A stretch of DNA of 64,000 bases from Rhodocyclales bacterium (GTDB taxonomy: Bacteria > Pseudomonadota > Gammaproteobacteria > Burkholderiales > Rhodocyclaceae): NCBI GenBank assembly GCA_016235165.1, contig JACRLX010000001.1, positions 1-64,000 of the forward strand, written 5' to 3'. The translations under genes were made by a program, and so were the position numbers. The notes under the pieces were generated by a model. It was not told where the DNA came from, searched no databases, and saw nothing but the letters and a program-made list of their open reading frames with translations. Below are positions 26,970 to 39,227 of this stretch, in pieces. The first letter of the stretch is position 1. Each line of letters opens with the position of its first letter.

Positions 26970-27054
26970 GGCGGTCGGGGATGGCACGGGAGTTATGTAG
27001 ATCGGGGCGAAGCCGGCAAGCGCAAGGGGCGGCAAGCCCGCTACATCGGTGAGG

Positions 27055-27819
27055 CTATTCGACCAGGTCGCGGTAGGCGTGGAAACTGGCGTGGCCGAGC
27101 CAGGGCAGGAACAGCACCAGGCCGACCAGCGCGGTGGCAAAGCCGAGACCCGTCAGCAGCATCAGGATGAAGGCCCACAGCGCCAGCGGCAGCGGGTTCT
27201 CGGCCACGGCATTGATGCTGGTGGAAAGCGCGGTCAGCAGGTCGCAGCGACGGTCGACCAGCATCGGCATCGACACCACGCTGAGGGCGAACACCAGCGC
27301 GGCAAGAAAGCCGCCGGCGCAGACGTAAACGAAGAACAGCAGGTAGTGCTGCGGATTCACGATTACCTCGACCATCATGGCCATTGGCGCCATGGCCGGG
27401 CCCTTGTAGAACAGGGCGACGATCACCACCGAGGCGACCTGCCAGGCGGTGCCGGCAAGTATCGACAGCAGCGCGAAGCCCACCAGTCCGGAAGGATTGC
27501 GCCGCCAGGCGAACATGGAATCGACCAGGACCGCCGGCTCGCCGGCCAGGTAGCGGCGCGAGAGTTCGTAGAGGCCCGCGGCCAGCATCGGTGCCACCAG
27601 CAGGAAGCCGGTGATCGCCGCGGCAAACAGGTAGGGCAGGCTGGCGGTAATGCCGAGGATCACCGCCCCCGCAACCGCTGTCGCGACGCCATAGAACAGG
27701 CTGGCCGCAGGCTGCCGCCAGAGATCCTTCCAGCCGCGCGCCAGCCAGGCCAGGGGCGCGGCGAATCCGACCTGGCGCACCTGGACCAAAGTCGGCGCTG
27801 GCGATACGGCGTCTTGCAT
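27055..27819 (-). CDS. DUF2189 integral membrane protein
   Basis: 254 residues with about six hydrophobic segments, including AGAVILGITASLPYLFAAAI, GFLLVAPMLAAGLYELSRRY, YLLFFVYVCAGGFLAALVF and LWAFILMLLTGLGFATALVG. The pattern and the motif RRNPSGL fit DUF2189. Residues 3-10 are encoded by the antisense reading of a perfect dispersed-repeat copy (AVSPAPT). It starts 15 bp after purC. Function unknown. Confidence 0.8.
   Translation of the reverse strand: MQDAVSPAPTLVQVRQVGFAAPLAWLARGWKDLWRQPAASLFYGVATAVAGAVILGITASLPYLFAAAITGFLLVAPMLAAGLYELSRRYLAGEPAVLVDSMFAWRRNPSGLVGFALLSILAGTAWQVASVVIVALFYKGPAMAPMAMMVEVIVNPQHYLLFFVYVCAGGFLAALVFALSVVSMPMLVDRRCDLLTALSTSINAVAENPLPLALWAFILMLLTGLGFATALVGLVLFLPWLGHASFHAYRDLVE
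27790..27811 (+). repeat. Dispersed 22-bp repeat, copy g (matches consensus exactly)
   Basis: AGTCGGCGCTGGCGATACGGCG, 22 of 22, with the same ACCAA before it as copy b. It overlaps the first codons of the DUF2189 gene, which is read from the other strand. Confidence 0.75.
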
Positions 27820-27834
27820 CGCGGCGCGCCGCCC

Positions 27835-28743
27835 TCAGGCCGCCTGCACGCCGGTGAGGCGGGTCAGGGCTTCGCGGTAATTGGCCGCCGTCTTCTCGAT
27901 AATGTCCGGCGGCAGCCTGGGCCCGGGCGCGGTCTTGTTCCAGTCCAGGGTTTCCAGGTAGTCGCGGACGAACTGCTTGTCGAAGCTCGGCGGGCTGCTG
28001 CCCGGCTTGTAGCGATCGGCCGGCCAGAAGCGCGAGGAATCCGGCGTCAGGACTTCGTCGATCAGGTGCAGCCGGCCGTCGGCGTCGCGACCGAACTCGA
28101 ACTTGGTGTCGGCGATGATGATGCCGCGCACGCGGGCAAATGCCGCCGCCTCGCGATAGAGGCGCAAGGTGGTGTCCTTCACGGTCTTTGCCAGCTCGCC
28201 GCCGATCAGCTTTTCGACCGCGGCGAAGCTAATGTTTTCGTCATGATCGCCGGCCTCGGCCTTGGTCGCCGGGGTGAAGATGGCCTCGGGCAACTGCTGC
28301 GCCATTTGCAGCCCGGCCGGCAGCGGAATGCCGCAGACGGCGCCGCTGGACTGGTAATCCTTCCAGCCCGAGCCGATCAGGTAGCCGCGCGCCACGGCTT
28401 CGATGGGCAAGGGCTTGAGGCGCTTCACCACCAAGGCGCGGCCACGCACCTGGGCTTTTTCTTCCTCGCCGGAAACCACGGATTCGGGATCGATGCCGGT
28501 CAGCTGGTTGGGCACCACGTGCGCCAGCTTGCCGAACCAGAAGTTGGCCACCGCGGTCAGCACCGCGCCCTTGCCCGGAATCGGATCGGGCAGGATCACG
28601 TCGAAGGCCGAAAGGCGGTCGGTGGTGACGATCAGCAGCCTGTCCTCGCCGACGGCATAGATGTCGCGAACCTTGCCGCGCCCCAGCAGCGGCAGGCTGG
28701 TGATGGTGGATTCGAACAACAGCGGGGTGGCGATGATGGGCAT
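27835..28743 (-). CDS. purC: SAICAR synthetase PurC
   Basis: Joins CAIR and aspartate with ATP in purine synthesis. 302 residues. The N-terminus has [20 protein letters not shown] and [19 protein letters not shown]. The aspartate and nucleotide motifs [33 protein letters not shown] and [14 protein letters not shown] are all present. The start is the ATG at 28741-28743, 16 bp after psiE. The other purine genes in this window lie 22 kb away, so purC has its own context. Confidence 0.95.
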   Translation of the reverse strand: MPIIATPLLFESTITSLPLLGRGKVRDIYAVGEDRLLIVTTDRLSAFDVILPDPIPGKGAVLTAVANFWFGKLAHVVPNQLTGIDPESVVSGEEEKAQVRGRALVVKRLKPLPIEAVARGYLIGSGWKDYQSSGAVCGIPLPAGLQMAQQLPEAIFTPATKAEAGDHDENISFAAVEKLIGGELAKTVKDTTLRLYREAAAFARVRGIIIADTKFEFGRDADGRLHLIDEVLTPDSSRFWPADRYKPGSSPPSFDKQFVRDYLETLDWNKTAPGPRLPPDIIEKTAANYREALTRLTGVQAA

Positions 28744-28759
28744 GGGTGAGCTCGAATGC

Positions 28760-29206
28760 TTACTCGCGAACGTAAGCCTTGCCGGGATCGGCGTCGGCAT
28801 CTTCGCGATAGGGGTAACGGACATGACCGTAGCGGATCACCAGCACACCCACGGTCAGCAGGAAAATCGCCGCGGCCACAGCCAGCATGCGCCACTCCGT
28901 CATTTCCTTGAGATCGAGGATCAGGTAGCGCGCCAGGGCAACCATGGCGATGTACATCGGAAAACGCACCGGCAACTGGCCGGACTTGAAATACTGGCCG
29001 ATCATCGCCAGCACTTCGAGGTAGAGGAACATCAGCAGCAGGTCGGCCAGCGCCACGCGCCTGGCTTCCACCATGATCACCGCCTCCTGGTACATGGCGA
29101 TCGTGGTGGCAAAGGCGATCACCAGCAGGCCCACGTACTCGACGGCGTCAAGGCCGCCGCTGAAAAACCTGCGCAGGCGATCGAAGGTGTGGGAACGGAT
29201 GTCCAT
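28760..29206 (-). CDS. psiE: PsiE-like membrane protein
   Basis: 148 residues of the phosphate-starvation-inducible PsiE family. Four hydrophobic helices: [59 protein letters not shown] and [18 protein letters not shown]. Function is not known in the family, and no Pho box was found here. It lies just beyond the fba terminator and probably leads psiE-purC-DUF2189. Confidence 0.82.
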   Translation of the reverse strand: MDIRSHTFDRLRRFFSGGLDAVEYVGLLVIAFATTIAMYQEAVIMVEARRVALADLLLMFLYLEVLAMIGQYFKSGQLPVRFPMYIAMVALARYLILDLKEMTEWRMLAVAAAIFLLTVGVLVIRYGHVRYPYREDADADPGKAYVRE

Positions 29207-29215
29207 GGGGGACCC

Positions 29216-29247
29216 AAGAAAAAGGCCGCCGGAGGTGACCGGCGGCC
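29216..29247 (-). terminator. Rho-independent terminator of the cbb operon
   Basis: A perfect 9-bp stem GGCCGCCGG / CCGGCGGCC (29224-29247) with loop AGGTGA. On the minus strand it is followed by TTTTTCTT. It lies 39 bp past the fba stop and closes the fbp-to-fba operon. Confidence 0.85.
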
Positions 29248-29285
29248 CGAAACTTTACTCCAAAACGGTTAGGGCTTCACCACCC

Positions 29286-30350
29286 TTACTTGATGATCGC
29301 GTTGAGCTCGCCCTTCTTGTAGCGATCGGCCATGGAATCCATCGAGATCGCCTTGATTTTCGACGCCTGTCCGGCGCAGCCGAAGGCCTCGTAGCGCGCC
29401 TTGCAGATGGCCTTCATGGCCTTGCGCGCCTCGGCCAGGTACTTGCGCGGGTCGAAGTTCTTGCGGTCCTTGTTGAGGAACTGGCGGATGGCGCCGGTGG
29501 AGGCCATGCGCAGGTCGGTGTCGATGTTCACCTTGCGCACGCCGTGCTTGATACCCTCGACGATTTCCTCGACCGGCACGCCGTAGGTGGAACCCATTTC
29601 GCCGCCGTTCTCGTTGATGATCTTGAGCCAGTCCTGCGGCACCGAGGACGAACCGTGCATCACCAGGTGGGTGTTGGGGATGCGAGCGTGGATTTCCTTG
29701 ATGCGGTCGATGCGCAGCACGGCGCCGGTGGGCGGGCGGGTGAACTTGTAGGCGCCGTGGCTGGTGCCGATGGCGATGGCCAGGGCATCGACGCCGGTGG
29801 CCTTGACGAATTCGGCGGCTTCATTGACGTCGGTCAGCAACTGGTCGTGCGACAGCGCGCCCTCGGCGCCATGGCCGTCCTCCTTTTCGCCCATGCCGGT
29901 TTCCAGCGAGCCGAGGCAGCCCAGTTCGCCTTCCACCGAGACGCCGATGGCGTGCGCGATGTCGACCACATGGCGGGTCACCTTGCTGTTGTAGTCGAAG
30001 CTGGCCGGGGTCTTGGCGTCTTCCATCAGCGAGCCGTCCATCATCACGCTGGAGAAACCCGAGCGCATCGACTGGATGCAGATCGACGGGCTGGCGCCGT
30101 GGTCCTGGTGCATCACGATCGGGATCTCGGGATGGGTTTCGATCGCGGCCTCGATCAGGTGGCGCAGGTAGGGTTCGCCGGCATATTTGCGGGCGCCCGC
30201 CGAGCCCTGCATGATGACCGGGCTGTTGGTCTCCTGCGCGGCTTCCATGATGGCCTGGATCTGTTCCAGGTTGTTGACGTTGAAGGCCGGCAGGCCATAG
30301 CCGTTTTCGGCGGCATGATCGAGCAGTTGGCGCATGGATACGAGGGGCAT
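29286..30350 (-). CDS. cbbA: Fructose-bisphosphate aldolase, class II, Calvin type
   Basis: Zinc aldolase interconverting fructose-1,6-bisphosphate with GAP and DHAP, and also making sedoheptulose-1,7-bisphosphate in the Calvin cycle. 354 residues. Zinc and active-site segments: [46 protein letters not shown] and [13 protein letters not shown]. The C-terminal [20 protein letters not shown] is typical of the Calvin subtype. Last gene of the cbb operon, 30 bp after pyk. Confidence 0.93.
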   Translation of the reverse strand: MPLVSMRQLLDHAAENGYGLPAFNVNNLEQIQAIMEAAQETNSPVIMQGSAGARKYAGEPYLRHLIEAAIETHPEIPIVMHQDHGASPSICIQSMRSGFSSVMMDGSLMEDAKTPASFDYNSKVTRHVVDIAHAIGVSVEGELGCLGSLETGMGEKEDGHGAEGALSHDQLLTDVNEAAEFVKATGVDALAIAIGTSHGAYKFTRPPTGAVLRIDRIKEIHARIPNTHLVMHGSSSVPQDWLKIINENGGEMGSTYGVPVEEIVEGIKHGVRKVNIDTDLRMASTGAIRQFLNKDRKNFDPRKYLAEARKAMKAICKARYEAFGCAGQASKIKAISMDSMADRYKKGELNAIIK

Positions 30351-30380
30351 GGCAATCTCCTGGCTTTGAATGGGAAGGAA

Positions 30381-31829
30381 TTAGTGATTGGAGCGGTGCT
30401 CACCGACCTTGACGATCTTCATGGTGTTGGTACCGCCCGACTTGCCGATCGGCTCGCCGATGGTGAGCACGATCAGGTCGCCGACTTCCACGGCACCGGC
30501 GGCGATCAGGGCCTCTTCGGCGTCGAGCAGCACCTGGTCGCGGTCGTGGCCGCTCTGCGGCACCATCACCGGAAACACGCCCTTGAAAATGCTGACTTTG
30601 TAGCGGGTACGAACTTCCTGGGTCAGTGCATAGATCGGGATGCCGGTGTTGAGCCGCGACATCCACAGCGCGGTGGAGCCCGACTCGGTCAGCGAGGCGA
30701 TGGCCTTGACCTTGAGGTGATGCGCGGTGAATAGCGCGGCCATGGCGATCGACTGGTCGATGCGGGTGAATACGCGGTTGAGGAAGTGCGTGTCGAGCGG
30801 GAAATCGGAGGACTTCTCGGCCTCGATGCAAATCCGCGACATGGCCTCGACGGTTTGCACCGGGTAATCGCCGGTCGCGGTTTCGGCCGACAGCATCACC
30901 GCGTCGGTGCCGTCGAGCACGGCATTGGCGACGTCCGAGACCTCGGCCCGCGTCGGCACCGGGCTGTGGATCATCGACTCCATCATCTGCGTCGCGGTGA
31001 TGGCGAACTTGTTGAATTCGCGCGCGGTACGGATGATGCGTTTTTGCAGCGCCGGCACGGCCGCGTCGCCGACCTCGACCGCCAGGTCGCCGCGCGCCAC
31101 CATCACGCCATCGGTGGCTTCGAGGATGTTGTTGAGGTTCTCGATGGCTTCGACGCGCTCGATCTTGGCCACCAGCAGGGCCTTCGATCCCGCCGCATTC
31201 AGCAACGCGCGGGCCAGGCGCATGTCATCGCCCGACTTGGGGAAGGAGACCGCGACATAGTCGATGCCCAGGCCCGCCGCGGTGCGGATGTCCTCCATGT
31301 CCTTGGCGGTCAAGGCCGGCGCGGTGAGTCCGCCACCTTCCTTGTTGATGCCCTTGTTGTTCGACAGTTCGCCGTCGTGACGGTTGCGGCAGCGGATTTC
31401 CTTGCCCTGCACCTGCAACACGTCGAACACGACACGGCCGTCGTCCAGCAGCAGCACTTCGCCGCTGCGCACGTCATTGACCAGATCGGGATAATCGAGG
31501 CCAACCCGGCCCTCGTCACCCAGGCTGCACCCGGCATCGAGAATGAATTCCTGCCCGGCCTTCAACTGCACCGGACCGGCGGCAAACTTGCCGATGCGGA
31601 TCTTCGGCCCCTGCAGGTCGGCCATGACCCCCACGGTGCGGCCATTCCCGAGTGCAGCTTCGCGCAGGGAGTCGACGCGCTTGCGATGGTCCCCTGCCGT
31701 GCCATGTGAAAAATTGATGCGTACGACATCGACCCCGGCGGCAACCAGGGCCAGCATCTGCTCGGTGCTGCTGGACGCGGGGCCCAGCGTGGCGACGATC
31801 TTGGTCGAGCGCTTGTGCGTAACCGTCAT
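30381..31829 (-). CDS. pyk: Pyruvate kinase
   Basis: Makes pyruvate and ATP from PEP. 482 residues. [14 protein letters not shown] at the start, VRINFSHG, the ADP/metal segment [17 protein letters not shown] preceded by VMVARG, and the signature region [12 protein letters not shown] followed by [16 protein letters not shown]. The C-terminal effector domain ends at RSNH. It overlaps pgk by 4 bp. A pyruvate kinase within a cbb operon lets fixed carbon leave towards pyruvate and, through the PDH genes of this window, acetyl-CoA. Confidence 0.94.
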   Translation of the reverse strand: MTVTHKRSTKIVATLGPASSSTEQMLALVAAGVDVVRINFSHGTAGDHRKRVDSLREAALGNGRTVGVMADLQGPKIRIGKFAAGPVQLKAGQEFILDAGCSLGDEGRVGLDYPDLVNDVRSGEVLLLDDGRVVFDVLQVQGKEIRCRNRHDGELSNNKGINKEGGGLTAPALTAKDMEDIRTAAGLGIDYVAVSFPKSGDDMRLARALLNAAGSKALLVAKIERVEAIENLNNILEATDGVMVARGDLAVEVGDAAVPALQKRIIRTAREFNKFAITATQMMESMIHSPVPTRAEVSDVANAVLDGTDAVMLSAETATGDYPVQTVEAMSRICIEAEKSSDFPLDTHFLNRVFTRIDQSIAMAALFTAHHLKVKAIASLTESGSTALWMSRLNTGIPIYALTQEVRTRYKVSIFKGVFPVMVPQSGHDRDQVLLDAEEALIAAGAVEVGDLIVLTIGEPIGKSGGTNTMKIVKVGEHRSNH

Positions 31830-33010
31830 CCGGCAGCCCGTTGTTCGAGCATGGCCACGGCCGGCAAAACCTTGCCTTCCAGGTATTCGAGGAAGGCCCC
31901 GCCTGCCGTCGAGATGTAGGACAGCTTGTCGTAGATGTCGTATTTCTGGATCGCGGCGATGGTGTCACCGCCACCGGCCAGGGTAAAGGCCCTGGTGTTG
32001 GCGATGGCCATGGCGATGGCCTTGGTACCCTCGCCGAACTGGTCGAACTCGAAAACGCCGACCGGGCCGTTCCACACCACCGTACCGGCTTTCATGATGA
32101 TGTCGACCAGGTCCTGCGCCGACTTCGGCCCGATGTCGAAAATCATGTCGTCGTCGGTGACGGCGCCGGCGTCTTTCAGCACGGCCGGCTCGGCGGCATC
32201 GAATTTCTTGCCGCAGACCACGTCGACCGCGATCGGAATCGTCGCGCCGCGCGCCGTCATCTTCTTCATCAGCGCTTGTGCCGTGGGCACCAGATCGTCC
32301 TCGCACAGCGATTTGCCGACGTTCTTGCCGGAAGCCTTGAGGAAGGTATTGGCGATGCCGCCGCCGACCACCATCTGGTCGACCTTCTCGGACAGCGATT
32401 CGAGCACGGTGAGCTTGGTCGACACCTTCGATCCGCCGACGATGGCCACCATGGGCCGCGCCGGATTGGCCAAGGCCTTGTGCAGGGCTTCGAGTTCCTC
32501 GGCCACCAGCAGGCCGGCGCAGGCCGCCGGGGCGAACTGGGCGACGCCGTAAGTCGAAGCCTCGGCGCGATGCGCGGTGCCGAAGGCATCCATGACGAAC
32601 AGGTCGCACAGCGCGGCGTATTTCTTCGCCGTCGCCTCGACGTTCTTCTTCTCGCCCTTGTTGAAGCGGCAGTTCTCCAGCAGCACGACTTCGCCGGCGG
32701 CGACATCAAACCCGCCGTCGACCCAGTCGCGCACCAGGCGCACCGGCTTGCCGAGCTTGGCGGCCATCACATCGGCCACCGGCTTGAGCGAGTTCTCGTC
32801 GGTGAATACGCCCTCCTCTGGGCGGCCAAGGTGGGAAGTCACCATGACCTTGGCGCCGGCCTTGAGGCAATGCGCTATGGTAGGCATGGACGCCGTGATG
32901 CGGGCATCCGAGGTGACCTTGCCGGCCAGTACCGGCACGTTGAGGTCGGCGCGGATGAAAACGCGCTTGCCCGCCAGGTCGAAATCGGTAAGACGTTTGA
33001 AACTAGCCAT
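31826..33010 (-). CDS. pgk: Phosphoglycerate kinase
   Basis: ATP-dependent phosphorylation of 3-phosphoglycerate, the first reduction-phase step after RuBisCO. 394 residues from the ATG at 33008-33010. Motifs: [59 protein letters not shown] and [10 protein letters not shown]. The ATG is preceded by a curious run of related GAGGACAGA/GGAAGACAG units in the 29-bp gap after gap. An in-frame upstream extension over gap is rejected. Confidence 0.95.
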   Translation of the reverse strand: MASFKRLTDFDLAGKRVFIRADLNVPVLAGKVTSDARITASMPTIAHCLKAGAKVMVTSHLGRPEEGVFTDENSLKPVADVMAAKLGKPVRLVRDWVDGGFDVAAGEVVLLENCRFNKGEKKNVEATAKKYAALCDLFVMDAFGTAHRAEASTYGVAQFAPAACAGLLVAEELEALHKALANPARPMVAIVGGSKVSTKLTVLESLSEKVDQMVVGGGIANTFLKASGKNVGKSLCEDDLVPTAQALMKKMTARGATIPIAVDVVCGKKFDAAEPAVLKDAGAVTDDDMIFDIGPKSAQDLVDIIMKAGTVVWNGPVGVFEFDQFGEGTKAIAMAIANTRAFTLAGGGDTIAAIQKYDIYDKLSYISTAGGAFLEYLEGKVLPAVAMLEQRAAG

Positions 33011-33039
33011 GTCTGTCCTCTGTCTTCCGTCCTCTGTCC

Positions 33040-36200
<3,161 letters not shown>

Positions 36201-36313
36201 GGCGGCTCAAAGAATGGATGGGCGGGAGTTATCCCGTCCAGAGAGCCCGGTATTATCGGCGAAACCGGGCGGATCGCGCTAGCTGGCTAGCCAGGTACTT
36301 GATTCGCTTGAAC

Positions 36314-37186
36314 TCAGGCCCGTTTGCTATTTTCGATCAGGCGCAGGATCAGGGGTGTGAAGATCAACTGCATTGCCAGTTCCATCTTGCCGCCTGGCAC
36401 CACGATGATGTTCGGCCGCGACATGAAGGAGTCGTGGATCATGGCCAGCAGATAGGGAAAGTCGATGCCCTTGGGATTGGCGAAGCGGATCACCACGAAG
36501 CTCTCGTCGGCCGTCGGGATGTCGCGGGCGATGAAGGGGTTCGAGGTATCGACCGTCGGCACGCGCTGGAAATTGATGTGGGTGCGCGAGAACTGCGGCG
36601 TGATGTAGTTGATGTAGTCGGGCATGCGCCGCAGGATGGTATCGACCACCGCCTCGGTCGAATAGCCGCGCTGGTTCTTGTCGCGGTGCAGCTTTTGTAT
36701 CCATTCGAGGTTGACCGTCGGCACCACGCCGACCAGCAGGTCGGCATGCTGGGCGACATTGACCTTGTCGGTGACGGCGGCACCGTGCAGTCCTTCGTAG
36801 AACATCAGGTCGGTACCCTGCGGAATATCCGCCCATGGCGTGAATTCGCCGGACTGCTGGCCGTAGGGCGCCGCCTCCTCGGCGTTGTGCAGGTATTTGC
36901 GCACCTTGCCGTGGCCGCTTTCGCCATAGCCCTTGAACAGATCCGCCAGTTCCTCCAGCAGGTTTGCCTCGGGGCCAAAGTGGCTGAAGTGGTTGTTGCC
37001 CTGCTGGCGGGCTTCTTCCATCGCCACCTTCATCGACTTTCGGTCGTAGCGGTGGAAGGAGTCACCCTCGACGACGGCTGCCTTGAGCTTCTCGCGGCGG
37101 AACACCAGTTCGAAGGACTTGGTGACCGTGGAGGTGCCGGCGCCCGAAGACCCGGTGATGGCGACAATGGGATGCTTGACCGACAT
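36314..37186 (-). CDS. cbbP: Phosphoribulokinase
   Basis: Makes ribulose-1,5-bisphosphate, the RuBisCO substrate, from ribulose-5-phosphate and ATP. 290 residues, the short bacterial class I type. P-loop AITGSSGAGTST at 9-20, GDSFHRYDRKSM with the catalytic Asp, and FYEGLHGAAVTDKVNVAQHA. It lies between fbp (30 bp) and tkt (113 bp). This enzyme and RuBisCO are the two unique Calvin steps, so the pathway is intended to be complete. Confidence 0.95.
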   Translation of the reverse strand: MSVKHPIVAITGSSGAGTSTVTKSFELVFRREKLKAAVVEGDSFHRYDRKSMKVAMEEARQQGNNHFSHFGPEANLLEELADLFKGYGESGHGKVRKYLHNAEEAAPYGQQSGEFTPWADIPQGTDLMFYEGLHGAAVTDKVNVAQHADLLVGVVPTVNLEWIQKLHRDKNQRGYSTEAVVDTILRRMPDYINYITPQFSRTHINFQRVPTVDTSNPFIARDIPTADESFVVIRFANPKGIDFPYLLAMIHDSFMSRPNIIVVPGGKMELAMQLIFTPLILRLIENSKRA

Positions 37187-37216
37187 GGCGGTGACTCCTG
37201 AAGTGTGAATTCCTGG

Positions 37217-38308
37217 CTACTGCGTGCGGAACAGCGAGCGGGTGCCGAACAGGGGCGAATTGAAGCCGTCGGCATCCTTGCCGCTGACCCATTCCTGATG
37301 GTAGCGGACGACGCGCTCGACCTCGTTCTTCGAGCCGAAGATCAGCGGCACGCGCTGGTGCAAATCGCCGGGCCCGATATCCATGATGCGCTCGCGGCCC
37401 GTGCTCGACGCACCGCCGGCCTGCTCGATCAGGAAGGAAATCGGGTTGGCCTCGTACATCAGGCGCAGGCGGCCAGGCTTGGCGGGGTCCTTGTTGTCCC
37501 GCGGGTACATGAAGATGCCGCCGCGGGTCAGGATGCGGAAGGTTTCGGCGACCAGCGAGGCCACCCAGCGCATGTTGAAGTCCTTGCCGCGCGGGCCGGT
37601 CTTGCCGGCCAGGCATTCCTCGACGTAGCGCTTCACCGGCGGCTCCCAGAAGCGCTCGTTGGAGGCATTGATGGCGAACTCGCGAGTGTCGGCCGGGACC
37701 CGCATCTGCGGATGGGTGAGGATGAAGGCGCCGATGTCGCGATCGAGCGTGAAGCCATCGACGCCGTCGCCGGTGGTCAGCACCAGCATGGTCGACGGGC
37801 CGTAGAGGGCGAAACCGGCGCAGACCTGCTGCGCGCCCGGCTGCAGGAAGTCCTCCATCGCGGCGTCCTGGCCCGGGTTGGGCGCGCGCAGGACGGAAAA
37901 GACGCTGCCGACGGTGAGGTTGACGTCGATGTTCGAGCTGCCGTCGAGCGGATCGAACACCAGCAGATACTTGCCGCGCCGGCAGGTCACAGGCAGGGTG
38001 TAGACAGCCTCCATTTCCTCGGACGCCATGCCCGCCAGGTGGCCGGTCCACTCGTTTTCCTGCAGCATGATCTCGTTGCTGATGACATCGAGCTTTTTCT
38101 GCACCTCGCCCTGCACATTGACCACATTGCCGTCGGCGTCGGCATTGCCCAGGGTGCCGACCAGCGCCCCCTTGTTGACCTGGTTGGAAATGATCTTGAT
38201 GGCGGTGGCCAGCGAATTCAGCAGGCCGGAAAACTCGCCCGAGGCGCCCGGATGCTTGTGCTCGGCCTCGATGGTGTAACGCGTCAGCGTGATGCGTCCG
38301 TACTGCAT
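37217..38308 (-). CDS. cbbF: Fructose-1,6-bisphosphatase, class I
   Basis: Dephosphorylates fructose-1,6-bisphosphate and, in Calvin operons, often sedoheptulose-1,7-bisphosphate. 363 residues from the ATG at 38306-38308 ([14 protein letters not shown]). The metal site is [21 protein letters not shown]-type variants are replaced by [26 protein letters not shown] and GGIFMYPRD are conserved. First gene of the operon; a CbbR-like site lies about 97 bp upstream. A longer in-frame start at 38422 would overlap that site and is rejected. Confidence 0.94.
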   Translation of the reverse strand: MQYGRITLTRYTIEAEHKHPGASGEFSGLLNSLATAIKIISNQVNKGALVGTLGNADADGNVVNVQGEVQKKLDVISNEIMLQENEWTGHLAGMASEEMEAVYTLPVTCRRGKYLLVFDPLDGSSNIDVNLTVGSVFSVLRAPNPGQDAAMEDFLQPGAQQVCAGFALYGPSTMLVLTTGDGVDGFTLDRDIGAFILTHPQMRVPADTREFAINASNERFWEPPVKRYVEECLAGKTGPRGKDFNMRWVASLVAETFRILTRGGIFMYPRDNKDPAKPGRLRLMYEANPISFLIEQAGGASSTGRERIMDIGPGDLHQRVPLIFGSKNEVERVVRYHQEWVSGKDADGFNSPLFGTRSLFRTQ

Positions 38309-38404
38309 GTTCCCGCCCCCTTGCTGTTCTGGTCCAGGCGGCCGCCGCGCGACCCTACCCGGAATGATGTCCATGCTCTTCAAGACGCAATGTAGCCCGA
38401 TCGA

Positions 38405-38443
38405 CCTATAAGCACCATTCACTTTTTCTTATTTCATCAATAA
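38405..38443 (-). promoter_or_regulatory. CbbR-like operator upstream of fbp
   Basis: On the minus strand it reads TTAT-N7-ATAAGAAAAA-GTGAATGG-TGC-TTATAGG. The TTAT-N7-ATAA part is a LysR-type T-N11-A dyad. The same arrangement, with identical spacing, occurs upstream of cbbM and in front of cbbR. It sits in the 317-bp gene-free stretch between fbp and the antitoxin; apart from this site and the antitoxin promoter I see nothing else there. Confidence 0.7.
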
Positions 38444-38568
38444 GGAGCTTGTTTGGCGCCTGGCGCAGCTTTGACGACACGACGACGACACCGAAACCGA
38501 TCGGGCGCAATGTAGAGGACGACGGGGCGTTTACCGACCTTCGCAGCACGGGATGAAATCTGCCTCGC

Positions 38569-38605
38569 TTGAAAAGCTCCACAATTGGCTCTATATTTGG
38601 AGCCA
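38569..38605 (+). promoter_or_regulatory. Promoter and operator of the toxin-antitoxin pair
   Basis: TTGAAA (38569-38574), a 17-bp spacer and TATATT (38592-38597) form a near-ideal sigma70 promoter. The inverted repeat TGGCTC / GAGCCA (38586-38591 and 38600-38605) brackets the -10 box, as expected for autorepression by the antitoxin. Confidence 0.65.
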
Positions 38606-38625
38606 TTCCATTCAAGGAGCACCCC

Positions 38626-38877
38626 ATGGATACCCTCTACGCGGAACTCACCATCAGCATGTCGGAATTCAAGAAGAACCCGGCGCAGGTCTTGCGCACG
38701 GCGGGCGAAATGCCGGTTGCCGTGCTCAACCACAATCGTCCGGCCTTCTACATGATCACCCCCGGACTGTTCGCGGCCATGGTCGAGGAATTGGCGGATC
38801 GGGACTTGCTCGAACTTGCGCGCCGCCGACTCGCCAACAGGGATGCCGCCATCGAGGTGGATATTGACCAGATCTGA
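38626..38877 (+). CDS. Phd/YefM-type antitoxin
   Basis: 83 residues from the ATG at 38626 behind AAGGAGC. TISMSEFKKNPAQVLRTAGEMPVAVLNHNRPAFYMITP is the typical Phd/YefM DNA-binding half (StbD-like). The helical C-terminus (AMVEELADRDLLELARRRLA) should wrap the toxin. An operator overlapping its promoter suggests autoregulation. The toxin gene overlaps its 3' end. Confidence 0.85.
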   Translation: MDTLYAELTISMSEFKKNPAQVLRTAGEMPVAVLNHNRPAFYMITPGLFAAMVEELADRDLLELARRRLANRDAAIEVDIDQI

Positions 38878-39190
38878 TGCCGGCGCTGATGCGCCGCGCT
38901 ACCGGCTCAAGTTCGTCCCCGAGGCGCTGGCCGAGTGGAAAGCGCTGGACGGCAGCGTCAAGGATGTACTGCGCAAGGCACTCAAGAAACGCCTCATGCA
39001 GCCCCATGTGCCGGGTGCCGAATTGCATGGCGATCTTCGCCACTGCTACAGGATCAAGCTGCGTCAGCAGGGTTACCGTCTGGTCTACTGTGTCGAGGAC
39101 GAGGTGCTGACGGTGCTTGTGCTGGCCGTGGCGAAACGCGAGGGAATGGCGGCTTACCGATTGGCTGTCCAAGGTCGCCAGGGCGGATGA
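38864..39190 (+). CDS. RelE/ParE family toxin
   Basis: About 108 residues. YRLKFVPEALAEWKALDGSV at the front and LRHCYRIKLRQQGYRLVYCVEDEVLTVLVLAV are the RelE fold; the last part (KREGMAAYRLAV) holds the usual basic and aromatic catalytic residues. The start is uncertain: a TTG at 38864 behind GAGGTGG, or an ATG at 38843; both lie inside the antitoxin gene. Likely a ribosome-dependent mRNA interferase. The pair separates the two cbb gene groups. Confidence 0.82.
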   Translation: MTRSDAGADAPRYRLKFVPEALAEWKALDGSVKDVLRKALKKRLMQPHVPGAELHGDLRHCYRIKLRQQGYRLVYCVEDEVLTVLVLAVAKREGMAAYRLAVQGRQGG

Positions 39191-39227
39191 GGAGGCAGCC
39201 CGGTCGCCGCCCTGACGTGGCGGAGCC

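Noticed and set aside
32109-32130. CGCCGACTT-like stretches in pgk and near 58400 in aceF
   Set aside because: They encode conserved residues of those families and match the repeat for less than half its length.
36230-36290. A hairpin in the tkt-prk gap (GCCCGGT/ACCGGGC) as a terminator
   Set aside because: No T run follows on the minus strand, and the genes on both sides belong to one operon.
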